64,000 bases of DNA from Phialophora verrucosa (taxonomy: Eukaryota; Ascomycota; Eurotiomycetes; Chaetothyriales; Herpotrichiellaceae): positions 1,550,001-1,614,000 of the forward strand of contig MSED01000002.1 of NCBI GenBank assembly GCA_002099365.1, in the 5' to 3' direction. The translations under genes were made by a program, and so were the position numbers. The notes under the pieces were generated by a model that searched no databases, was not told the DNA's origin, and saw nothing but the letters and a program-made list of their open reading frames with translations. Positions within the stretch are counted from its first letter, which is position 1. The number at the start of each line of letters is the position of its first letter. Positions 1-11,405 of this stretch are shown in pieces.

Positions 1-631
1 TCGCGGCCACCAGACATGGGAAACTAAACACATGGACGACTCCAGTGCTTCAGCCTCGTATCCAATTGAGATCTGAACAGATTCCGACCAATCCACTCTC
101 CTGCTTGCCAAGCGAGGCCGTGGAACGCCTTTGCGTTCTTGATGTTGGACAAAAGGCTCACGGCCGATACCTTTGTTTCTTGTCCCGATTATGGCCACCG
201 ACACTTCAGGAGACTCGTTCAAAGGTATGGGTGGTCTACTTCTTCGGCCACGGCTATCAGCAACCTTGGAGCGGACACCCGTTTTCTTGGGTTCGGATTA
301 CAGCCAACTGCGTATGATTCACGTGTAACTGGAATGCCAAAGGAAATCGCCCCCGTCAAGGAAACCGTAGTCGACCAAACCTATCCGGGAGCAGTCAAGT
401 TCTACATTTGAAATTGGAGTACGGCGGCTTCTTCGGATGCTTTAATTTGCCAGGCATCTACCCGCTCAGAGCGTTTACTATATCTCGTTGTCGAATTTCG
501 ATATCGTCGATGGTAATATCATTCTGCGGACTACAGGTACATCTTATCCCTGCGATATCGCTTGCTTGCAACCATCCCTCCTCTCATCACATTGGGCATA
601 GTATGCCTGATTGGTGTATGTGATTGACATT
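1..631. other. Intergenic, no convincing gene
   Basis: Only short overlapping open frames (71-90 codons) are present, none with a recognisable domain. It probably holds the 3' flank of the phosphoglucomutase gene and the flank of a gene left of the window. Confidence 0.5.
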
Positions 632-2407
632 TTAGGTCTTCACATCTGGATCGGTTCTGCCGATGAATTTCTGAAGCTGCAGGAGTTCGATGGCAAGGCC
701 GACGGAGTTTTTGAGATAGGCCTGCGTATCATCGCCGAGCTTGCTCTTGTCCTCCTCGAGCTTCTCAACGTACAGCCGGATGGTCGCACCACTGCTGCCC
801 GTACCCGATAGTCGAACAACGATTCTCGTGCCATCGTCAAATATGAAGTAGATGCCCTGGTTCTTCGATACCGAGCCGTCCAGGTCAGTGTATGAGAAAT
901 CGTCTGCCTCCACAATCTTGTGGCCTTTGACCTCTGAGCCGACGGTGTCGGACTTTGAGATCATCTCTTTCAGATACTTGACCATATCGTTGGCGCCATC
1001 ACCGCTGACGTTTTCGTAGTCGTAGCGGGTGAAGTAGACGCGGCCATACTCGTCCCAGAACTCTTTCTGAATCTCAGCAATGGAAGGGAACTTGCCGGTC
1101 TCTTTGCCCACACCGGCAATGATGTTGAGCCAAGCTGTAATGGCCCAAAGGCCGTCTTTCTCTCGAATATGGTTCGACCCAGTGCCAAAGGATTCCTCAC
1201 CGCAGATTGACATCTTGTCGGTGTCGAAGAGCGAACAGAAGAACTTCCATCCAGTGGGCACAACATAGAGGCTCAGATTCTGCTTCTTGGCTACTAGATC
1301 GAGTGCCGCTGAAGTAGGGAAAGATCTTGCCAGACCATAGACACCCTGCTTCTGGAAGTATGGGATGTATTTCTTGGCGTAATGAGCAATGATGGCCAGG
1401 GAGTCGCCGGGCGAAACGAAAGCATTCTTGCCGTAAATCATGTTTCTGTCACCATCGCCATCGGAAGCGGCACCGAAGTGAATACCTTCCTTGTCAACTC
1501 GTTCCACCAAAGAATGAGCATAGGTAAGGTTAGGATCAGGATGGCCGCCATTGAAATCCGGGCTTGGTTGACAATTCTGAGTGCTTTCCGGTCCAAGGCC
1601 AAGCTCTCCTTGGAATATAGCGACGCCATAAGGGCCGGTGACACCAGACAGACCATCAAAGAGCACTTTGAAGTCAGGCTGCGATTTGAAGAAGGACCGG
1701 ATCAGGTCGAAGTCGAAGATGTCCTTCAGCATGTTCAGATAGTCTGCGACCGAATCAATCACCTCGACCTCCAAGTCTCCATACTTTTGAGTGCCAATAT
1801 CTTTGATGTTCACATCCGGGATATCTGCAATCTTGTAGGAGGTGAGGGTTTTTGACTTTTCGAAGATCTTGTTTGTTACAGACTCTGGCGCAGGGGCACC
1901 GTTCGAGAGGTTGTATTTCATGCCAAAATCGGCGTTGGGACCTGATTGACCGTCAGCCACTGTTTTGATTATCCCTCTCAGGTGCTAACCTACCACCTGG
2001 GTTGTGGCTGGCCGTGAGAAGAATACCACCGGTGGCCTTGCGAATGCGAATGACGTGACTGGCCGCAGGCGTACTGAGGATGCCATTCTGACCGATCAGG
2101 AGCTTCTTGACACCGTATGCAGCACCGATCTTTGCAATGAGCTGGACGACTTCGGGATTCCAGTATCTGCCGTCACCGCCAATAACAAGGAAAGCACCCT
2201 CTGCACCTTCAGGGATTGAGAGGAGGATAGAGGTGATGAAGGACTCGCTGTAATGGGGTTGCTTAAAGACGGTGACCTTCTTGCGAAGTCCCGATGTGCC
2301 AGGCCTGTAGGCAATGTGGTCAGATGACGAACATCAGTAACAGCAAGGTTCAAAGCTCACTTCTGGTCGGCAAAGGATTTGAACTGAACCTCTTTCACAT
2401 TCACCAT
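632..2407 (-). CDS. PGM: Phosphoglucomutase
   Basis: Interconverts glucose-1-phosphate and glucose-6-phosphate in the cytosol, linking glycogen, trehalose and cell-wall precursor synthesis to glycolysis. Three exons read on the minus strand: 2407-2361, 2304-1994 and 1941-632. They join in frame to 555 aa, the usual length of eukaryotic PGM. The catalytic phosphoserine loop TASHNPGG lies at about residues 113-120 and is formed across intron 2. The metal loop DGDGDR is at about 280-285, the sugar-binding loop CGEESFGTGS at about 366-375 and the phosphate-binding RLSGTGSSG at about 496-504. The start was chosen because the MVNVKEVQF beginning splices into the conserved PGTSGLRKKV segment. All three alpha-phosphohexomutase signatures are intact, so the assignment is secure. 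Paralogue identity (Pgm1 or Pgm2) cannot be judged. Confidence 0.97.
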
Positions 2408-4012
2408 TGTGACAGTGTGGATGAGACTTGGTAGGAGAAGTACTGGATCAGCGACTGTTCAATGGGCTGACAAGGAGAGAATGAAGATTGAAGAACCCAA
2501 GACACAATGACGAGGAACAAGGGAGCAAACAGGTTGGCTTGGGAAGAGATTTTATTTTGTTGACGGCGATCCCCTCATTGACTTCAACATGCACTGGCAG
2601 GTGCTTGTGGTGTGGTTTCTGCCCCGCGACCGCATGTTGAAAATCCCAATACGTCATTGGAGCTGGACCAGAGGCTCAATTCTCCGAGGCCACGCACACG
2701 GCCACTGGTTGGCAAGCGAGACCGCCCTGCGTGCTCCGTAACAAGTGCTTCGTTAATAGCATTAGCGAGATGTCTCACACGACCTTGATGCCAATTCGCA
2801 CAGTCCCATATCTGCAATGTGAGCAGTCAAGAAAGCTTGGTAAGCATATATGAGTCTGATCCGTATGCCATCAGTCAAAGGCTTGTAACAGCAACAGGTC
2901 ATGCTGCGAACAGTTGTCATCTATTGGTAAAGTTGTGCCAGGATTTGGTCGACGGCAACAGAATTACAGGCCTAGATGAACCCAGAGAGAATATTCAACG
3001 ATGGCTGGACAAGACTCGTTTTATTTCTCAGACATAGTGTGCTGCTACCTCACACAGATCGGACTGCAGACCGATACGGTAGCTATAGTTCTTCAATCAT
3101 TCTTTTATATACCAGGCATGCCAGGGTCCCTGCGCCAGGTGCCTCCTTGCTCTAACAAGCTTCCATAGAGCAAAGGAAACTGTTCCAAAGTGGGCTTTGC
3201 ATTTCACGCACAACTTGAAATGCCGACTCATCACGAGATCCCGCAATCATGTTTGACTCCTGGCTATAGTGGTGAACGTTGAAAAAAGGAGTTGTAGGTG
3301 GCCTCAACTGGGGCGGGTGGGATCCTCCCGGGAGGACAAAGCGAACTGTGTGTTGCTGAATAGATCTTGTCCTGCTGGTACCAGTGAATGGCGCCTACCT
3401 GGATAGTCTTGTAGCTGCAGGTCCGGGGAGTGGTGCAGAACAGCGCAAACACTTGTGAATGTAAGATGTGTCTTGCTCAAGTTTGTTGACTCAGCTTCGA
3501 CGAGGCTGGGCTAGTCTAAATTAGTACTGGTGTGTTGCCTCGTCTCGTTCATCCTCGAAGAAGTGCAGCAACGAGACTAAACTTCAAACTAGACTCAGAG
3601 TGAATTGACATCAGTCGAATCCCCCTGCAACGACATCGTCACCGGATCTTCTCATATTGCAGGGTCGACATCGCGGTCTTCCTTCTGCGGCCACCTTGTC
3701 ATTCCTTTGATCTTCATCCTCTTTGACCCGAGAGTCAACTTACCGACGGCTCTCACCGTACCTTCCCGAATTGCGGAGTAGGCAAGTCATTTGCCCCGAC
3801 CTTCCACGCAAGATCGTGAGGCTGCCCAGGTAGACCTTTCGAGTTCCCGTTGGATGCGTGGTCTCCGGCTGAGAAGGAGTTGGGTTTAATACCGGTGACG
3901 AACGACTTGCTGCATCTGTATCACTCTCCGGACTTCTCTTCTCCGCCATCTGTGCGCACAGAGTGCGGAGAAGTTGACATTGACCTGAAGGCGTGCTGGA
4001 CCTCTCGCCATC
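2408..4012. other. Intergenic
   Basis: Divergent upstream region between the phosphoglucomutase and the DUF7918-like gene. It contains only open frames of up to 77 codons before 3740 and an antisense shadow frame near 3740-4174. No domain, repeat or RNA gene was recognised. Confidence 0.5.
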
Positions 4013-5896
4013 ATGCCCTGCTTTAAAGGTCTGGCTGTGAGCATTCACACGCCGACTGGGCCTCTGCCAGAATACTCGGTTCAGCGAGCATCCCGCCTCT
4101 CGAGAATCAGTGCCTACATACCTGTTCCCCCTGCCAAAATTCCTACCGATTCTCCCACCGGAAAACCCGAACAATCAACCTTCGCGATCTCTATCACCCT
4201 CCTCACACCTAATCAAGAAGTGCCGTACTCGACTCCGAAAGCCACAAAAGAAAATCCTAATCCAAAACCCAGGCTTGTCGCAGGTCTTCCCGGACACACA
4301 AGTGAGCGAGGAAAATACACAGGCTCTGTCGGTCCCTATGTCCCGTTGACAACCTCACCGAACGAGACTATCGCAGCCTACATCTACTTCGACGGGCGAG
4401 CCAAGGAGGAAGTCGCAACACTTCTGAGGAAGGGCGAGGAAACCTGGGTCAACTCGCGATGGGTCAGTGTACCTGAGAAAGAAGGCGGCGGTTTGGCAGA
4501 GCGAGAGTTCTTGTTTCGGGAAGTTGGTCTAGAGCGATGGTTGAACGGTCTAGATTTGGACGGAAAAGATGCGGCAGCGACTATTGAGAGACGAAGGCAA
4601 AAGCTGGAAAAGAGACGAAGAAAACGAAAGGAGATTGCCGGGAGTGATGACGAAACAAACGGTATCTCAAAGAAAGAGAGGCGAAAGAATACCATGCGCT
4701 ATGGGGAGGATGGCGAGTTGAAAGATGTGTCCGACGACGAAGGCTCATCAAGCGATACTGGCTCATCCGACGACGACGACGATCCGATACCAGAAACCGC
4801 TGGCCAAATCAAAGTCGCATTGTTCCGGGTATTGGCTTCTGGCGAAATCAAGCGTGGGGAATACTCACCTCAGTTCGATGCTCACGACGATTCAGAAGGG
4901 GAGGACGCGGGAGAAGGCAATGCCAACGGAAAAGCAGACGTCGACCATACCACCAGTTTTGCTAAACCAAAGACTTTGGATCCAAAGACCATCTCGACAC
5001 AAACAGTCACAGGTATCGACCCTACCGACAAACCATACGCTGTCTTCACATTCCTCTATCGGGGTGAACGGCAACTTCAGAAAATGGGCATTCTCCCTGG
5101 AGCGAAAGCCGACAAAACAGCTGCTAGTGCGAAGAGACGCAGTTTAGCTGCAGATCTGCCCAAGTTGGGTCCCCTGAAGAAGGAAGGTACTGCAGGCTTC
5201 TCAACCTTCCGCGACTCTGAAGGCCGGCGGAGGTCGAAAGGCAAAGGTCCAAGCGATGATGACATGGAGAGTGAAAGCGACGACGACGGTGGTGCGAACA
5301 TCATCGGAAAGATGGAGGACATCAATGATGCGGATGTAAAGAATGATCCTAGCATGCTTTCCCCTGAAGATGCTGAACGGACTGGTAAAGTTGCAGAAGG
5401 CATCCGCAAAATGAAGGTAAGAGATCCTTCGCCATTGAAGTTCAGGCACGGGCTAAGGTATCATCAGCTCAAGCGGCAGCACTCGGCCGAGCCCCTCAAT
5501 AGTAATGGTGTGACTGAACCGCGCAAGAACTCCAAGTCTGGTAGTCCTTCGACTGCCTCGACACCCAAAGTTGCTACTGATGAGCTTGGCACGTCTCCGG
5601 GGGGGATGACCACTGGATCAGGCGGTTTGACCACAAGCCTCGAAGTCACGAAGGAAGACGAAGGCTTCATGGTTGGCAGTCCAATGAAACGACAACGCGC
5701 AAGTGTCGCCGAGTTCGATGTCGACATTCAGAACCGATTGGGCAGCGGACTGTCAGCGTCCTCGGGCACGATCGGCGAGATTTTGGGATCATCTGGAATC
5801 ACTCAGCCCAGTGCGACCAATTCAAATCCTTCTGGTCTACAGTTCGGAGGTACTTTGGTCAAAGGACCCAAAGCTGACGACGATGAGGAGTTGTGA
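4013..5896 (+). CDS. DUF7918-like acidic nuclear-type protein
   Basis: A single-exon 627-aa protein. The N-terminal part (about residues 1-200) begins with an FKGLAVSI segment followed by a proline-rich stretch, then alternating beta-like strands, a YIYFDGRAKEE segment and a REFLFREVGLERWL segment. This order resembles the N-terminal domain of fungal DUF7918 proteins. A strongly basic KKERR-rich patch near residue 190-225 could be a nuclear localisation signal. It is followed by Asp/Ser-rich acidic tracts (around 235-260 and 415-435) and a low-complexity Ser/Thr/Gly tail. No catalytic residues are visible. The basic plus acidic composition suggests a nuclear, possibly chromatin- or nucleic-acid-associated role, but this is inference. 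The start is the first ATG of the frame, immediately followed by the conserved FKGL motif. Family assignment rests on recalled similarity. Confidence 0.75.
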   Translation: MPCFKGLAVSIHTPTGPLPEYSVQRASRLSRISAYIPVPPAKIPTDSPTGKPEQSTFAISITLLTPNQEVPYSTPKATKENPNPKPRLVAGLPGHTSERGKYTGSVGPYVPLTTSPNETIAAYIYFDGRAKEEVATLLRKGEETWVNSRWVSVPEKEGGGLAEREFLFREVGLERWLNGLDLDGKDAAATIERRRQKLEKRRRKRKEIAGSDDETNGISKKERRKNTMRYGEDGELKDVSDDEGSSSDTGSSDDDDDPIPETAGQIKVALFRVLASGEIKRGEYSPQFDAHDDSEGEDAGEGNANGKADVDHTTSFAKPKTLDPKTISTQTVTGIDPTDKPYAVFTFLYRGERQLQKMGILPGAKADKTAASAKRRSLAADLPKLGPLKKEGTAGFSTFRDSEGRRRSKGKGPSDDDMESESDDDGGANIIGKMEDINDADVKNDPSMLSPEDAERTGKVAEGIRKMKVRDPSPLKFRHGLRYHQLKRQHSAEPLNSNGVTEPRKNSKSGSPSTASTPKVATDELGTSPGGMTTGSGGLTTSLEVTKEDEGFMVGSPMKRQRASVAEFDVDIQNRLGSGLSASSGTIGEILGSSGITQPSATNSNPSGLQFGGTLVKGPKADDDEEL

Positions 5897-7194
5897 AAGA
5901 CCAACAACGACCTGCCACCCTTGTCAGCGATGAGCCAGGTCTAATTCCACAACACAGCAAAGCTCTTGGCCCTTTAAGTTTGACGATTGACTGAATGTCC
6001 TCGCAATGCTCTGACAATACCAGCAACGCAGCACAACTGCACTCGAGGCGTCCCCGCCTGCATATTGGAAATCCCTGCTTGTTCAATACTTGCGCCGCGG
6101 ACCGTACAAGAGAGTCAGCACCGCACAACCACTACAGAGAAGACAGTGCGAGCATGGCAGGATGGCTAATCTTGTTTAATGGTGCAAATAAAACAACGAG
6201 CTCGAACCGGCATTTGCACTTGGAGAAGGGGTGTTGGTATCATACGCGCCAAACAGCGGCCCGGGTTGGTCACGAAATCTTCGGTGCATCTGGCATGGAA
6301 GAAATGCATAGTATTCTCTAAGGCTCTCAGAGATTCAGAATGCTAGGGGTATGGAAACAGAATGGCGCGTGGTGCGCCGTTCCTGACTTCACAATTACTT
6401 GCGATGGTCCTTGTACCACTACCACCACAGCTGAAGGTCGTTTCTCATGTCCAACTGAAGAACACAGGCATGTTTGATATCCTCGAGCTGCCAGCTGCCA
6501 GCTGAGGAAGGCGTTAAGCCGAAATAGCAATTTCAAAGAATCCCTTCAACTTCTGTCTTTGATTCTCCTTGGATCGCATCGCAGTGACTGCAGTCTGTAA
6601 CCAATGGAACTTTGGTCCTTTTCCTTGTAAGTCTTCCTGCATGTCCGCAACATCGGGAGCAAGTCTTCTGGTGTCTGGGTCATCTGGTCTCCGATAACGC
6701 CTCCCCTACTTCGCTCTCGTCTCATCTGATTGGCAGGGAAACAACGTTTCCCCCCATCCGAAGGCCGATCAGGACCACAACATCGTCATCTAGACATTTT
6801 GATTTTTTGTCGTCCACCAACCCACCGCAAGGAGGTTCGTCAGCCCTCGATGGGATCTGCAGTATCAGGTCGTCAAAGGCAGTACAAGTAGGTTGTCCTG
6901 GTCGTCATTGCCGCTTCGCGCTTCGCTTCGATCCACCTCCGCCTGTTAATCCGTGGTTGGTTATTCTTGTTCTCACGCAACAAGCAGCTCCATTTTCTGC
7001 CCCAACAGTGCATCGAGTGCAATTTGACGCGGTTGCGCTACTTGCGAAAGGCGTGCAGAGCCCATGCAGTTGGCTTCCTCTTTTGTCTATCAACCACTCG
7101 TAAGGCCAGGCTGAGAGCGAACATCGAATATTCTTGGCAACCTCAAAATTCAAGCCTAGAAGAGCGCGCACATCTTAACAAGGGGACGAGCGTC
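5897..7194. other. Intergenic and probable Rex2 5' leader
   Basis: Between the DUF7918-like gene and the Rex2 gene. Open frames of up to 163 codons (6612-7103) have no protein-like composition and no domain. The part next to 7195 probably includes the transcribed leader of the nuclease gene. Confidence 0.45.
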
Positions 7195-8273
7195 ATGGCA
7201 CTCACCAGATCTACCGACCCTTTGGTCTGGGTTGACTGCGAGGTAGGTCCAAGCATAAGACGCGACTTTCCTGCAGCATACCGAGCTCAGAGAGTACTTC
7301 GTGCTCTCCACGATAGATGGGAGCACCTTCTTCAGACAGCCCCGAAAAGCGGACATTTAGATATCTGGAGACTTTACGCCAGATCACATTCCGCTCACCT
7401 CACCTCACTTTCACTTCACTTCCATTTTCTTTAGCAAAGGAAATGCCTTATACCATGTCCACATGTTGCCCCCTCCGTCTCGATTTTCCTTTCCCCTAGC
7501 GATGGAGAACTAACGATTAAGTTCAGATGACAGGCCTCGACCCGTCAAAGGACACAATCCTCTCCATTTCATGTATTCTAACCACCTCCGACCTGACCCC
7601 CATTGACCCGGAAGGCTTCAATGCCGTCATATACCACACTCCAGAGGAACTGGCACAGATGTCTGAATGGTGCATCAAGACTCATGGCGGCTCAGGTCTC
7701 ACACAAGAATGCCTCACGTCATCAACGACTGCGCCTGTTGCGTCCGCAAAGTTACTCAGCTACATCAAGCACTACATCCCGGATCCGCGCCGTGCACTGC
7801 TCGCGGGAAACAGCATCCACGCAGACCGAGCTTTCCTGATGGTGCCACCCTGGGACATCATCCTAGAGCATCTTCATTACCGGCTTTTCGACGTTTCGGC
7901 AATGAAGGAGATGGTTAGACGGTGGGCCAGCGAACAAGTGCTGATGGCGGCTCCGAGGAAAGAACTTCGCCATACGGCCCGTGAAGACGTCCTAGAAAGC
8001 ATCCAGGAGGCCCGATACTACAAAGCTTTGATTGAGCGCATAGCTCCAATCCCTTTTGGCTACGCTGCAGCCGCGGGTGAGAGCGTTTACGCCGATAATA
8101 GCACAACTGTGCCATCATCAGCAGCAGCGTCTATGCCTCTTTATCCCCAACCGATGATGTCAGGAGTAGAAACCGAGCAGGCTCAAGAAGCACTCGACAT
8201 GCTACGGAAGAATGGTACAAGGACAGGAGATGTTGGGTCACTTGATCGGGGATTCCGCACCGATATACCATGA
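7195..8273 (+). CDS. REX2: Oligoribonuclease / RNA exonuclease Rex2 (DEDDh)
   Basis: 3'-5' exonuclease that degrades 2-5 nt RNA remnants and acts in mitochondrial and cytosolic RNA turnover. Two exons: 7195-7242 encodes 16 residues and 7527-8273 the rest, 264 aa in total. The 284-nt intron starts GTAGGT, has an ACTAAC branch-like site about 15 nt before its end and finishes TTCAG. Splicing recreates the hallmark WVDCEMTGLD with Asp14 and Glu16. GNSIHAD places the second Asp at about 116, and HTAREDV gives His165 and Asp170, completing the DEDDh set. The tail after about residue 195 is Ala/Ser-rich and not conserved. Human REXO2 and bacterial Orn are shorter because they lack this tail. No mitochondrial presequence is obvious in this model, so an alternative upstream exon or start remains possible. 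Confidence 0.93.
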
Positions 8274-8902
8274 CGGCGGCCATTATCCATCCATGGCCAC
8301 AACCATGAAATCATTGATGTCGAGTCCGAAACGACGAAACACGCAGCCTTTAACTCGAGGCCGGACATCCCGAGTTTGCGAGCCGGAGGGGACCCCTTTT
8401 CAGGGAGATTCGTGTCTCCAGCCACTTAATGCATATCAGTCACAGAATACACGGAAGCTAGATTGAATGTTGCACGGAATTGTCTGCGTTCTTCACCGAG
8501 AGATCTAAGACTGGAAACTACACATGCTGCAAAGGATCAAGACGAGCAGGAAAATGTACCAATACTACTTACTACCTCTAGTGAGCCAAGTGCGGAATTG
8601 AAAAAGATAGAGAATCATCACAAGCATCCCTCATGGTTTTAGCGTACTAAAAAAAAGAGGAAGTAACCAGCTTCCCCAGCCTAAGCAAGGTGAGGCAGAG
8701 CTCTGTGTCTGCAAGAAAAGACACTGTCCAAGTCCAAGGCAAAATAACCAAATGGTTGTGCTTGCACCAGTGGCTCAGTACTTCTAACAATCGCGGGCAT
8801 AAAAGCTCTTCCATCTTCCTCACCGCTGACGTCCTACAGAGAGCGGTAGATCCGCTTCTCGCATGCTCTCGGTTTGTTTTACCAGGTCGCCGTTCTGGCT
8901 AC
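8274..8902. other. Convergent 3' intergenic region
   Basis: Lies between the ends of Rex2 (+) and the WW-domain gene (-). It has no open frame with a domain. A short A-rich run is present near 8640-8660. Confidence 0.5.
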
Positions 8903-9304
8903 CTAGATCTGCACTTGATCCTGGCCAACGAGAGTTTGCATCCCTCGTGGATCCATCGACGTGGTCGCTTTAGTATGCCGATGGAAGTAATAGACCCGCC
9001 CAGGGACGGTGTCGGTGGTGTATCGCACTTCCCAGCCATCGGTTAACGGGCCCGGCCCCATCTGCGGCGGAACAGACTGCCATGAGTAAGGCAATTGTTC
9101 GACGGCGCGGTCGTGGCTCCTCGCAGAGGACGAACTGGCGTGGCCCTGAGAGCAAGTGATCCGGCCCTCTGCCAACGCATTGGCGAATCGTGTCCTGAAC
9201 TGCTCTGTCAAGAGGCCTTCCCGCGTCGACGGCCAGGATTCGAAGTTCTTCCTGCTGAGCCACGGGCGAATCTCGTGGCCTGTTGCACTCTGCGGCGGTC
9301 TCAT
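8903..9304 (-). CDS. Small WW-domain protein
   Basis: A 133-aa frame directly behind the BAF60 gene on the same strand, 69 bp apart. Residues about 87-120 read GPLTDGWEVRY...GRVYYFHRHTKATTSMDPR, which matches the WW fold used by Nedd4/Rsp5-type proteins to bind proline-rich PPxY ligands. The first Trp (91), the Tyr-Tyr pair and the terminal Pro119 are present, but the second signature Trp is Ser116. The N-terminal part (residues 1-80) is polar and unrecognised. The frame could be a genuine small adaptor, a decayed fragment of a larger WW gene, or the end of a transcript shared with BAF60. The ATG at 9304 is the first in frame. No intron is needed. A PPTY-containing protein is encoded elsewhere in this window (37192-36146), but any interaction is speculation. 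Confidence 0.6.
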   Translation of the reverse strand: MRPPQSATGHEIRPWLSRKNFESWPSTREGLLTEQFRTRFANALAEGRITCSQGHASSSSARSHDRAVEQLPYSWQSVPPQMGPGPLTDGWEVRYTTDTVPGRVYYFHRHTKATTSMDPRGMQTLVGQDQVQI

Positions 9305-9373
9305 ATGGCTCCTTGGCGAGGGAGAACCAGGTCTGGCTCCTAGCCTCGCGGGTCCTGGGTCGTCGCTACGAAC

Positions 9374-11028
9374 CTATCGCCCCCCTTGTGACTGTGGCTG
9401 TGGCTGCGAATGTGCCAGGGCTTCTGCCCGGGCAAGCCGATACCGTACTGCTTCCTTAACAGTCTCACCGCTCCAAACTTCCTGGCCCGCGAACTCCATG
9501 CCTGCGACATCACCCCTTTCGACTTCTCCCAACAACACGCTGAGATCACGCTTCTGCGAGCTTAACCACCGTTCGACGAACTTCTGCGGATCTTTCGCCA
9601 TGGATGAGAAGAATTGGTGGCGCGCCTTGTGGTGGTTGAGGCTTTGAACTAGGACCGCGAGATCGTCGTCCAACTTGCGCAGTTGTTGCAATGTTGCGGC
9701 ATGTTCAGGGTTCTGCGTCATGCGGAAGAGGAGAGGCCGCAGGGGGTCTTCGGTCGTGACACGCACGTCGTAGACTGTGGGCCCTGGCGTGCCGGATTGG
9801 TGGAACGCTTGATCAACGCGGATCGTATAGGGAAGACGAACGGGCGGTAACGGGTGCAAGTGAGGAATCAGTCGCTCAGCGGCTTGCGGGAAGAAGAATG
9901 TTTCAGTGTCGAAGATCCTTTTCAGGGAGTCGTCGCATTGAATGGAGCGGCGCTCTTCGTCTTCCTGTAGTCCCATGGCGCGCACGTAATCCCAGATGCC
10001 CATGACGACCTCCGCGCGATCGGCTTCTTCCATATCCAATGTCTCGGCCAGTGCTTTTGACAAGCGGAACCTTTCAGGTTGCTCATCCCTCGTTAGACAG
10101 ATTGTAATATTGACGTTCTCGTCGGCCTTGCGTTCAAACTCAATGCTGTCGAAATCGCCAGACTGATTGGGGCTAGCACCCTTTTTCCAATTGACGGTTT
10201 GGTTTGGGTCGCCGGCTATGTTGCTGGTGTTCTTCGGGTTGTCAAATTCGACAGTCATGCCTTTGAAGAAATGGGTGAACTTTTTCGAGGGAGTTTTGAG
10301 TTTGCGGCGTTTGTTTGGCGGTTGGTCTTCGTTATCCGCCATTTCTTGATCCTCTTGGCCTTCTTCTTCTTCTTCAGAGTCGCTGTGCAGGATGTCGTCA
10401 TCGTCGTACTCGAGAAGGCGACCTTGGATTTTCACGCGATAGGTTGGATCTCCCCCGGACTCGAAGGTGAAGGAGTCTTCATCAGTGTTTGTCTGCCACG
10501 GTTGGCCGGACACGGTGTTGGATATCCAAATGCGCATGGTCTTCTGCCTCTTCACATTCTTGCTGAAGTTGTCGTGGATTTCCAACCTCTTGCGTGCCAT
10601 CAGGTGATCGAGGCGTTTTTCTGCTTCCCGGAGTTTCTTGTATTGGTCCACGCCGTCGCCAATAACAACGTCTTCCAGTCCATCGGGGAGATTTCGGTCG
10701 GTGGGTTTTCGCGCGCGTCGCTGGGCAAGTTGATGTTCGATGGCAGCGTTGCGCTGTTGGGCTTGTTGCTGCAACATTTGCGCCTGGGCTTGTTGGGCGG
10801 CATGCTGGGCGGCGTGCTGGGCGGGTGGTATTTGGCCTGGTGATAAGTCTTGTAAGTAGCCGGTCTCACAAGGTGAGACAAGCAGTCATAGGAGCACTTG
10901 TTCTTGTCTCAATGGGACGACAGATATTCATGTTGGTCGCGCTCACCTGGCCTACGTGCCGCTGCGGGTGATCTCCCCTGCGTCTGGGCGGCGAATTGCC
11001 GGTAGTTCTGCATCTGCGGATTCATCAT
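9374..11028 (-). CDS. SSR3: SWI/SNF and RSC complex subunit Ssr3 (BAF60/SMARCD, SWIB domain)
   Basis: Accessory subunit of ATP-dependent chromatin remodelling complexes in the nucleus. Exon 1 (11028-10947) encodes MMNPQMQNYRQ and a Gln/Ala-rich start. A 110-nt intron follows (donor GTGAGC, acceptor CACCAG), and exon 2 runs 10836-9374, giving 514 aa. The order matches BAF60: a Gln/Ala-rich N-terminus, a conserved RLDHLMARKRLEI helix and RIWISNTV segment (about 104-136), an acidic linker (about 171-200), then a SWIB/MDM2-like fold at about 282-357 and a C-terminal helical region. The C-terminal tail is Gln/Pro-rich. It shares a 377-bp upstream region with the divergent Det1-like gene, which suggests a bidirectional promoter. 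Confidence is high from length and motif order; S. cerevisiae counterparts are Snf12 and Rsc6. Confidence 0.9.
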
Positions 11029-11405
11029 GCCGTCCTCGGGTCGACGTCGCACGGTGTGAGATGGGGAAGATATGCGGTGAATGAACAAGGATGTTTGATG
11101 GTCGAGCACAGGAAAGATCGCGACAAGCAGGAGCACGGGCGCGATTCAGATCAGGCTGAGCTAGTCTTCATCAGGGTCAGTCGCCAAGACATCCATCGAG
11201 TCAGGCTGTTTCTCTGTCCAACACTTCCTTCGTTCGTTCACCGAACTAAATTGTTCAAACCGACCCCATCGACTCCCGGATATGGTACTCTCATGGTAGC
11301 CTTTGTAGTTGCTCTGCAGGCCACAACTATCGCCGCAAAAACCCCCCGGCCGCTGGCAAGTGGTGTCAATCAGACCTGCCTGGGATTGTGCAGCGCCAGG
11401 CAAAA
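11029..11405. promoter_or_regulatory. Candidate bidirectional promoter, SSR3 / Det1-like
   Basis: This 377-bp interval separates the start codons of two divergently transcribed genes and must contain both 5' regions. No TATA-like box was noticed. The assignment is from gene layout only. Confidence 0.45.

Noticed and set aside
10199..10843. 214-codon plus-strand frame
   Set aside because: Antisense shadow of the BAF60/Ssr3 coding exon.
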